This document shows, piece by piece, positions 25,836-34,421 of a stretch of 35,585 nucleotides of DNA. The notes under the pieces were generated by a model. That model did no database searches. It saw only the letters and a list, made by a program, of their open reading frames with translations, and had not been told where the DNA came from. Position 1 is the first letter of the stretch. Each line of letters opens with the position of its first letter. Source of the stretch: a bacterium (lineage in GTDB: Bacteria; 4484-113; JAFGCY01). Both the position numbers and the translations under genes were made by a program. The stretch is from positions 19,845 to 55,429 of the forward strand of contig JAGRNT010000022.1 of the NCBI GenBank assembly GCA_020440605.1, given 5' to 3'.

Positions 25836-27263
25836 TTGGCACCACTCGGCAGGCGCAGCGGCAGACGCAGGAAGGGCAGCCGGCAGGCATTGCCGGGCGA
25901 CGAGTTCGCGCGCATGCTGCTCGAGCAGATCGCCGAGCCCGCGCTGGACCCCGCGAGCTGTGTCAACCTGATCCGCCAGCTGGCCCTGCACCTGCAGGAG
26001 CAGCATGACCACCAGAGCCTGTATGAGCTGGTGCGCGACACCACCCAGCCCGCTCTGCTGCGCCGCGAATGCGCGCTGGCCTTCCGCCGCCTGGCGGTGG
26101 CGCTGCTGTCCCAGGGTCCACCCATGGATGAGCTGTTCGACGAGCAGCACTACGAGGTGGAGAACTGGATGGTGGCGATGGACCCCGACGATCTGGAGGC
26201 GCGCCGCAACCGTGTGGAGCTGCTGATCGGGCTGGGGGCGGCGGATCTCGTTGACGACGACATGCTCTACATCGAGCGCCGCAACCCGGATGAGGGCTGG
26301 CTCTGGGAGATCCGCGGGCTGCTGCTGTTCAACGCCGGAATGTATGAGGAAGCGCTGTCGCAGTACAGCTCACTGCTGGCGCGGGAGCCGATGTCGGTCA
26401 CGGCGCTGACGGGCATCGCCCAGTGCCTCGGGCGGCTGGGGCGCTTCGAGGAGGCCGTGGAGACCTGCGACCTGCTGCTCGGCTATGAGTTCGAGGGCAT
26501 GTGGGAGGTGCGCTTCGAGCGCGCCGTGCTGCTGCGCGACCTCTGCGAGTTCGACCGCGCACTGGAGGATTTCAATGCCTGCGAGGGCCGGCCGCTGGCG
26601 GGCAGCCTGTTCTTCGACCGCGGGCTCTGCCTGTTCCTGATGAGCCGCCTGGATGAGGCGATTGCGGATTTTGACGACGACCTGACGATGCCCGATGCGC
26701 AGGAGCTCTCGCTGTGGTACCGGGGCTGCGCCCGCCTGCGCCGCGGCGAGCTGGAGCAGGCGCTTGTGGACTTCGAGGAGTACCAGCGCCTCGGCGGCGA
26801 GCATGAATTCATCCACCAGGGCCTCGGGCAGGTCTACCTGCGGCGCGGGGAATTCGAGACCGCCGACTACCATCTGCAGGCCGCACTCGGCGGGGCCACG
26901 GCGGACCACTTCAGCCGCTTCCTGCTGGCAACGCTCAACCGCCGCCGCGGGAACCAGACCGCGGCCCAGAGCCGCTTCGATGAGGCGGCGGAGATCATCG
27001 GCGGGATGATCGAGGAGGGCCAGGACGACTGGCACAGCCGCTCGGCGATGGGCTTCTATGAGGCGGTGCGCGGCGAGACCGAGGCCGCGGTGCTCAACTA
27101 CCAGATCGCGATGCGCCATGCCCAGAACGGCTACCTCGTGCAGCTCGAGCTGGAGAACCTCGAGGAGTATGCGCGGATGTTCCCGGAGGATGAGGCCGTG
27201 GATGTCTGCAGCCAGCTGCTGACGAAGTACCTGCTGCTGATCGAGGCCGGCGAGTTCAGCTAG
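25836..27263 (+). CDS. TPR-repeat protein downstream of purF
   Basis: The ~475-residue cytoplasmic protein is built of tetratricopeptide-like helical pairs from about residue 130 to 430: 'GWLWEIRGLLLFNAGMYEEA', 'MSVTALTGIAQCLGRLGRFE', 'SLFFDRGLCLFLMSRLDEAI' and so on. The N-terminus is basic (GRRSGRRRKGSR). The start is uncertain. TTG 25836, eight bases after the purF stop, gives the longest frame not overlapping purF; ATG 25914 is an alternative. TPR proteins are scaffolds and the partner is unknown. Position suggests co-transcription with purL-purF but no functional link to purines is implied. Confidence 0.8.
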   Translation: MAPLGRRSGRRRKGSRQALPGDEFARMLLEQIAEPALDPASCVNLIRQLALHLQEQHDHQSLYELVRDTTQPALLRRECALAFRRLAVALLSQGPPMDELFDEQHYEVENWMVAMDPDDLEARRNRVELLIGLGAADLVDDDMLYIERRNPDEGWLWEIRGLLLFNAGMYEEALSQYSSLLAREPMSVTALTGIAQCLGRLGRFEEAVETCDLLLGYEFEGMWEVRFERAVLLRDLCEFDRALEDFNACEGRPLAGSLFFDRGLCLFLMSRLDEAIADFDDDLTMPDAQELSLWYRGCARLRRGELEQALVDFEEYQRLGGEHEFIHQGLGQVYLRRGEFETADYHLQAALGGATADHFSRFLLATLNRRRGNQTAAQSRFDEAAEIIGGMIEEGQDDWHSRSAMGFYEAVRGETEAAVLNYQIAMRHAQNGYLVQLELENLEEYARMFPEDEAVDVCSQLLTKYLLLIEAGEFS

Positions 27264-27448
27264 GAGGCGGAAGCTTGCTTCCGCAAGGGTGGCCCGATGT
27301 CAGTCGGGCAACAGAGATCAGAATTCATTCTGACAACCTGTTGGAAGCTGCCTGAATCAGAAGCAGAATGAGCCGGAGCGCGAGCATTCAGCTCGCAGGA
27401 GCGGCGGCAGTCAGCCGCCGAAGCTCCCTGGCCTGACTTACATCAGGC
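27263..27448 (+). repeat. Cluster of five short hairpins with unrelated stems
   Basis: Directly after the TPR-gene stop come: GGAGG + CGGAAGC-TT-GCTTCCG + CAAG (27263-27287); GGTGG + CCCGA-TGTCAG-TCGGG + CAAC (27288-27312); GCGAGC-ATTCA-GCTCGC (27380-27396); CGGCGGC-AGTCA-GCCGCCG (27402-27420); and GCCTGA-CTTACA-TCAGGC (27431-27448), the last followed on the plus strand by CTCCGC, the complement of GCGGAG. Stems differ completely while the flanks and short loops are similar. Confidence 0.7.
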
Positions 27449-27473
27449 CTCCGCTGGCCCCCCGCATCCGCGC

Positions 27474-27479
27474 TATGCT
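27474..27479 (+). promoter_or_regulatory. TATGCT box directly before the QEGLA metallopeptidase gene
   Basis: A -10-like hexamer ends eight bases before ATG 27488. No Shine-Dalgarno is present in TATCCCAC, consistent with leaderless initiation. Confidence 0.4.
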
Positions 27480-27487
27480 TATCCCAC

Positions 27488-28828
27488 ATGCGGGAATTCA
27501 GCGAGACACAGCTCGGGCATCTCTCCGAGGCGGCCACCCGCCTGCGTGAGGCCGAGCGCCCGGTGCGCATCCTGCGCTCGCTGGCCTGGCCACAGGAGCT
27601 GGCCCGCAATTTCATCGACGGCGGGATGCAGCAACCGCCCGAGCCCGAGTACCCCGTGTTCGACCCCCGGCCCGTGATCAGCGATCTGGCCGCCATCGAC
27701 CACCTGCTGGAGGGCGACAGCCCCGTGCATGACTGGCTCAGGCGCGTGGCCTGGAGCATTGCCACCGCGGCCCGGATGCTCGGCGCGATCGGCACGCCGG
27801 AGTTCCATGAGCACAGTGCGGCGCTCTACGGCACGCCGGTCACGCCGCTGCAGGACGGCCAGCGCACGGCCTTCGAACTGGCGGAGCTGATCGACGAAAT
27901 CCTCTTCGGCTTCAACCAGAGTCCGGCCAGCTTCGGGATCGTGCCGCGGCTCGTGCCCGCCGAGCAGCTCGCGGAGGAGATCGAGCGGCGCATCGCCGTG
28001 CAGTTCGGTGACAACGCCCCGGCGGTGGAGCTGGTGGACCAGCTTTCCAGCAAGGCCCTGGCCGGCGCACGCTACATCCGCATCCGCCGCGGCGCACGCT
28101 TCACCGACCAGGACGTGGAGCAGCTCGTCAACCACGAGGCCTTCGTGCACATCGGTACCACGCTCAACGGCGTGGCCCAGCAGCGCTTCCCGATCCTCGC
28201 CAGTGCGCATGCAGGCACGACCCGCACCCAGGAGGGCCTGGCGGTGTTCACCGAGTTCATGAGCGCGGCGATGGACCCGGACCGCTTCCAGCGCCTCGCC
28301 GAGCGCACGATCGCGATCAAGATGAGCATGGACGGCGCGGACTTCATGCAGCTCTTCGCCTACTTCAGGGAGCGCACGGACACCCCTGAGCAGGCCTTTG
28401 AATGCTGCCGGCGAGTGGTGCGCGGCGGGCTCGTGAATGGCCACGCCCCCTTCACCAAGGACTGCACCTACATCCACGGGCTGCTGCAGGTCCACAACTT
28501 CCTGCGCATCGCCGTTGCCAGCGGCCGGATCGACTGCATCGGCCTGCTGTTCTGCGGCAAGCTGGACCTCGAGGACCTGCCCGCGCTAGGGCTGCTGGCC
28601 AATGCCGGGGTGCTGGAGCCGCCACGCTACCTGCCGCCCTGCGTCTCCGACCCGCGCTTCCTCGTGAGTTACCTGGCCTACAGCTCCTTCCTGAACCGCA
28701 TCGACCTGCCCACGGTCAAGCAGCACTACGGCGATATGCTCGGCAAGATTCCCGCCACGGAGCTGATGGCCGGGGTCTGCTACCTCGACCGCTCGCAGCT
28801 GGGGGATCCGGCTCCGAAAACTCCCTGA
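27488..28828 (+). CDS. QEGLA-motif metallopeptidase (DUF1704 / MATCAP-like)
   Basis: The 446-residue cytoplasmic protein carries the two family hallmarks: HEAFVH (His216, Glu217, His221; HExxxH zinc motif) and TQEGLA (Gln248-Ala252) whose Glu249 is the expected third zinc ligand. The family is often annotated 'flavohemoglobin expression-modulating QEGLA motif protein'. Its eukaryotic relatives are tyrosine carboxypeptidases (MATCAP) that act on tubulin. The bacterial substrate is unknown to me. The rest (FGIVPRLVPAEQLAEEIE, AGARYIRIRRGARFTDQDV, GLVNGHAPFTKDCTYIHGLL) also fits the family. It stands alone between hairpin-rich spacers. Confidence 0.88.
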   Translation: MREFSETQLGHLSEAATRLREAERPVRILRSLAWPQELARNFIDGGMQQPPEPEYPVFDPRPVISDLAAIDHLLEGDSPVHDWLRRVAWSIATAARMLGAIGTPEFHEHSAALYGTPVTPLQDGQRTAFELAELIDEILFGFNQSPASFGIVPRLVPAEQLAEEIERRIAVQFGDNAPAVELVDQLSSKALAGARYIRIRRGARFTDQDVEQLVNHEAFVHIGTTLNGVAQQRFPILASAHAGTTRTQEGLAVFTEFMSAAMDPDRFQRLAERTIAIKMSMDGADFMQLFAYFRERTDTPEQAFECCRRVVRGGLVNGHAPFTKDCTYIHGLLQVHNFLRIAVASGRIDCIGLLFCGKLDLEDLPALGLLANAGVLEPPRYLPPCVSDPRFLVSYLAYSSFLNRIDLPTVKQHYGDMLGKIPATELMAGVCYLDRSQLGDPAPKTP

Positions 28829-29081
28829 GATTTCCGCAATTTCCCGGAACAATCCGCGCCGGCGCTGGTCAAACTGACACCAGACGCAGAGCTGGGAGGA
28901 TGAGATGGGGTGCTGCGGACATGCATCGCATCCAGGATGGGTGCCAGGAAGGGCAGGGAGCGCCTGGCGGAGGCTCCTGATGCCCTTGGTTGCCGGCTGT
29001 AATTGAGATCATTGGGTAGAGCTTGCCGTGCGCCCGGGTTATACTCAGGTATCCGGTAGCTTTTGACGGGTAGACAGATCG
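28829..29081. promoter_or_regulatory. Intergenic region with a candidate promoter for the small unknown gene
   Basis: This 253-base gap contains TATACT at 29040-29045, 36 bases before ATG 29082, as the best -10 candidate. No properly spaced -35 box and no strong ribosome site are visible. I see no gene in it. Confidence 0.4.
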
Positions 29082-29516
29082 ATGCTGAACTTTCTGAAGG
29101 GCAAGGGACAGGGAAGTGATGACTTCCCGCGGGACCCGGCAACGGTTGGTTCCCCTTACATACAGGCGCGCGAGTTCGTGGACGGACATACCGAGTTCAT
29201 CGCATGGACCTGCCATCCCTCGCTGATGCTCGATGAACGCTCCACGCGGATCCCGCAGGTGATCGACTCCGAGGGCCAGAGCTTCACCCCGCAGATGGGC
29301 TCGCTGGAAAGCGGTACTGAGATTCCCCGCTTCAGTTCCCTGCAGGATGCCGAACGCGCGATCCGGCTCTACAGCGAGAATCTCGCCAAGCGTTCCATCG
29401 TGCGCGAGGATCTGGTTTCCGCCGAGATCCTGCATCTGGAGGAGCGGCTTGCCACCCTGCGCAAGCTGCTGGAGAACAGGGCGAACAGCGCTGCCCTGCC
29501 GGATTCCACGGACTGA
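29082..29516 (+). CDS. Hypothetical protein, 144 residues
   Basis: I do not recognise this gene. It has no signal peptide or membrane helix. The middle (about 20-75) looks mixed alpha/beta with 'FVDGHTEFIAWTCHPSLMLDERSTRIP'. The C-terminal third is a long amphipathic helix, 'AERAIRLYSENLAKRSIVREDLVSAEILHLEERLATLRKLL' in part, with heptad-like spacing that suggests a coiled coil or dimerisation. Codon use matches the high-GC neighbours and a TATACT box lies upstream, so I regard it as real. Confidence 0.65.
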   Translation: MLNFLKGKGQGSDDFPRDPATVGSPYIQAREFVDGHTEFIAWTCHPSLMLDERSTRIPQVIDSEGQSFTPQMGSLESGTEIPRFSSLQDAERAIRLYSENLAKRSIVREDLVSAEILHLEERLATLRKLLENRANSAALPDSTD

Positions 29517-29539
29517 ACTGCAGTCCGCCCTGCGCACCA

Positions 29540-29545
29540 TACAAT
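29540..29545 (+). promoter_or_regulatory. TACAAT box directly before the MDR oxidoreductase gene
   Basis: A -10-like hexamer ends six bases before ATG 29552 with TAGGGC between; this matches the leaderless pattern seen at 11312 and 12859. Confidence 0.5.
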
Positions 29546-29551
29546 TAGGGC

Positions 29552-30610
29552 ATGCCTATTCCCCAGACGATGCAGGCCGTGCGCTTCCATGAGCACGGCG
29601 GTCCCGAGGTGCTGCGCTACGAGGAGGCACCCGTCCCCGCGATCGGCCCCAATGATGCACTGATGCGCGTACGCGCCTGCGCCATGAACCGCCTGGATGT
29701 CGCCACGCGCATCGGCCCGCGCGGCTGGACGATTCCGCTGCCGCACATCCTCGGCTGCGACGTGGCGGGGGAAGTCGTGGCCTGGGGCAGCGAGGTGCGC
29801 GGGCTTTCCGAGGGCATGCACTGCGTCGTGGCTCCGGGCCTGCCGGGAGCACCGGGACCGGAGCGCAGCCGCGGCGATGACAACGTCGCCGCTGACTATG
29901 ACATCGTCGGCCTGTTCTCCGATGGCGGCTATGCGGAGTATCTGAGCGTGCCCGCTGCCAACCTGATGCCGCGCCCGGAGCGTCTGAGCTGGGAAGAGGC
30001 CGCGGCCTTTCCGCTGACCTTCCTCACCGCCTGGCATATGCTCGGGATGCGCAGAGCTGCTCTGCAGCCCGGGGAAAGTGTACTCGTAATGGGTGCCAAC
30101 AGCGGGGTGGGCACGGCCGCGATCCAGGTGGCGAAGGCCCGGGGCGCAGGCCTGGTGATTGCCACCGCGGGGGGCAGTGCCAATGCCCGGCGCGCACTGG
30201 ACCTCGGGGCGGATGAGGTGATCGACCACTACGAGCATGAGGGCACGCTGCACAAGCAGGTCTATGCAATCACCGGCGGACGCGGCGTGGATGTGGTGGT
30301 GGAGCATGTCGGCGCCGCCGTGTTCGGACAGTGCGTCAAGGCCCTGAAGCGCGGCGGACGGCTCGTGACCTGCGGCGTGACCACCGGCGGACGCGCCGAA
30401 CTGGACATCCAGATGCTGTTCGCCAAGCACCTCACGCTCTACGGCAGCTTCATGGGCTCGATGGGGGAGATGTACGAGCTCATGCCGCTCGTGAACGACG
30501 GCCGGCTGCGCCCCGTGGTGGACCGCGTCCTGCCGCTGGCCGACGCCGTGCAGGCGCATGTGCTGCTGGAGCAGGGCGGGCACTTTGGCAAGATCGTGCT
30601 CGTGCCCTAG
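29552..30610 (+). CDS. MDR-superfamily oxidoreductase (quinone-reductase-like, no zinc sites)
   Basis: The 352-residue cytoplasmic NAD(P)-dependent enzyme has a GroES-like N-terminal domain (CAMNRLDVATR, HILGCDVAGEVVAWGSEV), GGYAEYLSVP, and a Rossmann domain with VMGANSGVGTAAIQVAKARG followed by LGADEVIDH. The catalytic-zinc His (GHE) is replaced by GCD. The four cysteines of the structural zinc lobe are absent (the loop reads GAPGPERSRGDDN), so it should be a zinc-independent quinone/enone reductase type. The substrate cannot be predicted. The stop codon TAG is followed by AAT, forming a TAGAAT hexamer before the next gene. Confidence 0.88.
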   Translation: MPIPQTMQAVRFHEHGGPEVLRYEEAPVPAIGPNDALMRVRACAMNRLDVATRIGPRGWTIPLPHILGCDVAGEVVAWGSEVRGLSEGMHCVVAPGLPGAPGPERSRGDDNVAADYDIVGLFSDGGYAEYLSVPAANLMPRPERLSWEEAAAFPLTFLTAWHMLGMRRAALQPGESVLVMGANSGVGTAAIQVAKARGAGLVIATAGGSANARRALDLGADEVIDHYEHEGTLHKQVYAITGGRGVDVVVEHVGAAVFGQCVKALKRGGRLVTCGVTTGGRAELDIQMLFAKHLTLYGSFMGSMGEMYELMPLVNDGRLRPVVDRVLPLADAVQAHVLLEQGGHFGKIVLVP

Positions 30611-30613
30611 AAT
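30608..30613 (+). promoter_or_regulatory. TAGAAT box overlapping the stop codon of the MDR gene
   Basis: The stop codon forms the first half of a TAGAAT hexamer about 80 bases before the methyltransferase start at 30693. If active it would give the methyltransferase its own promoter with a leader of roughly 70 bases. Confidence 0.35.
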
Positions 30614-30692
30614 CAGGGCGGTTGCAAACTGAGGGCGGCTCCCGTGGTTGGGTCGGGCCGCCAGGGTCTGGCTGGCAACCCGGAGACGTACC

Positions 30693-31859
30693 TTGCACAG
30701 CGGCTGGCTGACCGCGCATGCACGCTCATTCCTCGAGCAGCGTTTCGCGCGCGCGGAGGACGGCTCCTACTTCCCGCACCAGCCGCTGCATGGCCTGTTT
30801 GGCAACAGTGAAACGGGCCGGCCGCTGCGCCTGGCGCGCAGCTACCGCCTGCTGCGCTGGCTGGATGCGCTGCAGCCCCAGAGCCTGGCGGACCTCGGTG
30901 CCGCGGAGGGCTACATTGCCAACCTGCTGCGCCTGCGCCAGGGCTGCCCCACGCTCTGCATCGACCTCTCGCTGGAGGCCTGCCGCCGCGCCGCCGAAAT
31001 CCACGGCCAGCCGGCCGTTGCCAGCCCGTTGCAGGGGATTCCCCTGCCTGACAACAGCGTTGACACAGTGCTGCTGAGCGAGGTCTTCGAGCATCTGGAG
31101 AATCCGCTGCAGGTGATCCGCGAAATGGCACGCGTGGCCCGCCGCTACATCGTGATCACCACGCAGGAGATCTGCATGAGCCGCCCGGAGCAGTGGATCC
31201 GCCTGCGCCTGCGTGATCTTTCCGAGGCGCACGGCGAGCTGAACTGGCTCTGCAGTGCGGACCTGCATTCCGTGTTCAGCGGGCCAAGCGCCAGTGCCCC
31301 GCAGTTCCGCCGCAGCCTGCGCCGGCTGGCAGCGCAGCTTGATCCGGTGGAAGCCGAAGCACACCTGCGCTGGCTGGCGGATCCAGTTCCGCGCCGCAGC
31401 GAAGGCATCATCTTCGTGGCCAGCCTCGATGGCAGCCCGGTCCCGCCCCTGCCCGGTGATGACGATCCGCAGCTCTGGCGGATGCTGATCGATGGCCCAG
31501 CCGTTGCCAGTCCATCTGAGCATGTCTGGAGCCTGGCAGACGGGCGGGAGCTGCATGCAGGAGAGGCTCTCGACAGTGGCCTGCAACCTGAGCAGGCACT
31601 CACGCTGGAGACTCCCTCCACGGATGCGCTGGACCCGGTAGGTCTCAGCCGCCTCGCCGGGCGGCTGGACACGGAGAATGTGACCCGCAATCCCCTGGAG
31701 CGCCGCCTGCTGTCAGTACTGGTACGCAGCATGGAGCGCATCGGCTACCTGAGCTGCAGTGATCCCTGGGCCGTACGCGCTGCCTGGCTGCGTCGCCGCC
31801 TGCACAGGGATACCCCGCCGAATATCCCGGATTCCACGACCGAAGCGAGCAGCGGATAG
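30693..31859 (+). CDS. Class I SAM-dependent methyltransferase
   Basis: The 388-residue product has a methyltransferase domain in its N-terminal half: motif I LADLGAAEGYIANLL, acidic loop LCIDLSLEACRRA, GIPLPDNSVDTVLLSEVFEHLENP (motifs II-III of the UbiE/methyltransf_11 type) and IREMARVARRYIVITT. The C-terminal ~200 residues are not recognised and include repeated Pro/Leu/Glu-rich segments. Substrate unknown. The start is probably TTG 30693, with GGAG (30682-30685) seven bases upstream; a TTG at 30648 gives a longer frame without a ribosome site. Confidence 0.82.
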   Translation: MHSGWLTAHARSFLEQRFARAEDGSYFPHQPLHGLFGNSETGRPLRLARSYRLLRWLDALQPQSLADLGAAEGYIANLLRLRQGCPTLCIDLSLEACRRAAEIHGQPAVASPLQGIPLPDNSVDTVLLSEVFEHLENPLQVIREMARVARRYIVITTQEICMSRPEQWIRLRLRDLSEAHGELNWLCSADLHSVFSGPSASAPQFRRSLRRLAAQLDPVEAEAHLRWLADPVPRRSEGIIFVASLDGSPVPPLPGDDDPQLWRMLIDGPAVASPSEHVWSLADGRELHAGEALDSGLQPEQALTLETPSTDALDPVGLSRLAGRLDTENVTRNPLERRLLSVLVRSMERIGYLSCSDPWAVRAAWLRRRLHRDTPPNIPDSTTEASSG

Positions 31860-31862
31860 AAT
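31857..31862 (+). promoter_or_regulatory. TAGAAT box overlapping the methyltransferase stop codon
   Basis: The TAG stop (31857-31859) plus AAT forms a -10-like hexamer nine bases before ATG 31872, again with no Shine-Dalgarno in between. Confidence 0.45.
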
Positions 31863-31871
31863 CCATGCGTC

Positions 31872-33542
31872 ATGAAATGCATGCCGCACAGGATCATCAC
31901 CTTCAGCCTGCTCTTGCTGGCCCTCTGCCTGCAGGCGCTCCCGGCACAGGCCGAAAGCGAGCTGCGTGAGCAGCTGCGCCAGCTCAGCAACCAGTCCGAG
32001 CACAAGCGCATCGAGGCCGGCAACTGGTTCGCCGCGCATGGCAGTGAGCACATGCCAGAGCTGCGCGAGCTGCTGCAGGACCATGATGCCGAGCTCAGCT
32101 ACGGCAGCGCGCTGGCGCTGGGCCTGATGGGCAAGGCTGCAGCGGAGGCCCTGCCGGATCTCGTGGACCAGCTCACCAATCCGGACATCACCGATGTCGT
32201 GGTGCAGAGCATCATGCGCGTCACTGACAACTGGCAATCCGTGTTCAGTCAGCTCACACATCATAAGACACCCTACGGCAGGCAGGTCGGAGCCCGGGCC
32301 TACGGACTCTGCGGCCGGGCAGAGACCGCGCTTCCGCAGCTCACCGAGTTGCTGGCGGATCCCGATGCCGATGTTGCCAAGGCGGCCAGCCGCGCGCTCG
32401 TGTGGTATCCGAATGATGCCGCCGCCGCCGTACCCGGGCTCGAGGCCCAGCTCAAGCACAGTGATCCCGGGGTGCGGGCCACGGCGCTGTTCACACTGGA
32501 GATGATCGAGGGCAGCCGCCCCGAGCGGGCGGCAAAGGCGGTCCGGACGCTGCTGGACGATCCCGAGCCGCAGGTGCGCAGTGCGGCGATCAGCACCGCG
32601 GTGCGGCTCAGCCCGCAGGATACGACACTCGTGACGAAGCTCACGGCCATGCTGGAAGATGAGGACCCGGTGGTGCGTGTCAACGCGGCCTTCACACTGG
32701 CGCGCTTCGGCGAACGGGCCGCTCCGGCCGTTGGCAAACTGGCCGAGACCCTCGGGCGCAAGCTCTGGTATCTGGCTCCCTACAGTTCGGAAATGGCAAC
32801 GAACAACGTCTGGGCCCCGCTCGCGGCGCTCGGTGCAATCGGCTCCAAGGCAAGTCCGGCCCTGCCGCAGGTGCGGGCCCTGCTGGATGATCCCTACCAC
32901 GCCCTGAATGCGGCGGAGGCGATCTGGCAGATCAGTGGTGATGCTGGTGATCTGGTGCGCATCGTCGAGGGTGAACTGGAAAGCGGCGACAGCGCCCGGA
33001 TCCTCGAAGGGCTCGGCGTGGCCCAGGACATGGGCCAGGCCGGGCGTGAGCTGCTGCCGGATATCAGCCGCCTGCTGCTCAGCCAGGAGTCAGTGATCCG
33101 CCAGGCCAGCGTGGAGGTGATGTCCGTGCTGGCCGATGACCCCGGCATGGCGGCCGAGATGTATGGTTCCCTGCTGGGCGAGGCCAGTCCCGATGAACGG
33201 CTGGTGATCCTCAACCGCCTGCGCGAGTTCGGTGCGGATGCACGTGTGGCCCTCGATGACATCAACCTGCTGCTGAGCGGGAATGACGACTTCGAGCTGG
33301 CGCTGGCCGCATCCACGATGTACACGATCTCGGGTGAAATCCAGCCCAGCCGAGATGTGCTGCTGGACGTGCTCAGCCGTGACAACGAGGATGCGCTGGC
33401 GGTGGCGGCGCACTGCCTGCGGCTGATGGGACGCTATGCCGAGCCGGCTCTCGCGCGCCTGCGCGAGATCGCCGCTGACAACAGCATGCCGGACAGTGCG
33501 CGCAATGCGGCGCAGCGGGCGCTGGATGAACTGGGGGGCTGA
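31872..33542 (+). CDS. Secreted HEAT-repeat protein
   Basis: The 556-residue product begins with a signal peptide (FSLLLLALCLQALPAQA-ES, cleavage about residue 26) and then consists almost wholly of HEAT-type helical repeats: 'GSALALGLMGKAAAEALPDL', 'VAKAASRALVWYPNDAAAAV', 'VRSAAISTAVRL', 'VVRVNAAFTLARFGERAAPAV', 'ASPALPQVRALLDDPYHALN'. It should form a periplasmic or extracellular solenoid scaffold. ATG 31872 is taken as start; ATG 31881 is a close alternative. Its stop codon abuts the stop of the convergent gene. Confidence 0.85.
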   Translation: MKCMPHRIITFSLLLLALCLQALPAQAESELREQLRQLSNQSEHKRIEAGNWFAAHGSEHMPELRELLQDHDAELSYGSALALGLMGKAAAEALPDLVDQLTNPDITDVVVQSIMRVTDNWQSVFSQLTHHKTPYGRQVGARAYGLCGRAETALPQLTELLADPDADVAKAASRALVWYPNDAAAAVPGLEAQLKHSDPGVRATALFTLEMIEGSRPERAAKAVRTLLDDPEPQVRSAAISTAVRLSPQDTTLVTKLTAMLEDEDPVVRVNAAFTLARFGERAAPAVGKLAETLGRKLWYLAPYSSEMATNNVWAPLAALGAIGSKASPALPQVRALLDDPYHALNAAEAIWQISGDAGDLVRIVEGELESGDSARILEGLGVAQDMGQAGRELLPDISRLLLSQESVIRQASVEVMSVLADDPGMAAEMYGSLLGEASPDERLVILNRLREFGADARVALDDINLLLSGNDDFELALAASTMYTISGEIQPSRDVLLDVLSRDNEDALAVAAHCLRLMGRYAEPALARLREIAADNSMPDSARNAAQRALDELGG

Positions 33543-34349
33543 TCAGCCGCCCTGCGGGATGCCTGCCGCAAGGATGCGCCGCGCGTCGAGCAGCTGCTGG
33601 CGATAGAACTTGGCATCAGCGCTCATGTGCTCATCCGGGTTCTCCTCCTGGGAGGCGAGGTAGTCGAGCACGCTTTCCAGACGGGCCGCCGCCGCTTCAT
33701 CCCCGGCCTGCTGCCTGGCCAGTTCCAGCCAGCCGAGGTTCAGGAGTACCCTGCCTGAGCAGGCAGGCCCCGGATCAGCACTCAGTCCCTGCAATGCAGC
33801 GTCCTGCACCGCCAGGTCCAGTGCGCGTTGCAGGGCCTGTACGGCACCGTTGCCATCATCAAGCGCGAGGCGGTGCACACCCTCGGCCCAGCAGGCCATG
33901 CTCTGCGGCCAGGCGGGCTTGCCGAGCTGGCGACGCCACTTGAGGCTGTCCTGGGCGGCCTTCAGCCCGCGTTCGTAGTGGCGCTGGGCGCGTGGGAAGT
34001 CGTCACCCCAGCACCATGCGAGATCGGCGGAGAGGTTGTAGCTGGCAACGTTGGCACTGTCCAGCCGCCGGTTGCGGGTCTCCTCGTCGGCTGCCCGGGC
34101 GGACTGGCTCAGACATTCGGTGATCGCGGCGTCGGCGAATTCGATGCAGTGGTCCAGGCTGCGCCCGGCCCATTCGCCCATCACCATGCCCTGGCGGGCG
34201 AAGAGGAACAGCACTCGGCGTTCCAGCTCATCCTGGAAGCTGAAGTCTATCCAGGCCACCGCGGCCTCAGCGCCGCCGCTCTCGAGCTTCTGGCGCAGGG
34301 CCGGCCAGTGCTGCCGGAAGAAGTCCTGCTGCTGCTGGAATGTCTCCAT
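33543..34349 (-). CDS. TPR-like helical protein, unknown function
   Basis: The 268-residue, probably all-helical cytoplasmic protein has TPR-like pairs: 'DLAWCWGDDFPRAQRHYERGLKAAQDSL', 'SMACWAEGVHRLALDDGNGAVQALQRALDLA' and 'RVLLNLGWLELARQQAGDEAA'. I do not recognise the family. ATG 34349 (METFQQQQDFFRQHW) is preceded on the minus strand by AGGGAGATGT, giving a plausible ribosome site. It is transcribed toward, and ends exactly against, the HEAT gene. Confidence 0.75.
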   Translation of the reverse strand: METFQQQQDFFRQHWPALRQKLESGGAEAAVAWIDFSFQDELERRVLFLFARQGMVMGEWAGRSLDHCIEFADAAITECLSQSARAADEETRNRRLDSANVASYNLSADLAWCWGDDFPRAQRHYERGLKAAQDSLKWRRQLGKPAWPQSMACWAEGVHRLALDDGNGAVQALQRALDLAVQDAALQGLSADPGPACSGRVLLNLGWLELARQQAGDEAAAARLESVLDYLASQEENPDEHMSADAKFYRQQLLDARRILAAGIPQGG

Positions 34350-34421
34350 ACATCTCCCTTGTCCTGATCCGCGGATTCCAGTCTAGCGCAGGTTGCCCGC
34401 TGGCATGACCCCGGAAATGGA

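Noticed and set aside
30648..30692. Longer methyltransferase start at TTG 30648
   Set aside because: No ribosome binding site; TTG 30693 has GGAG at proper distance and begins where the sequence becomes protein-like.
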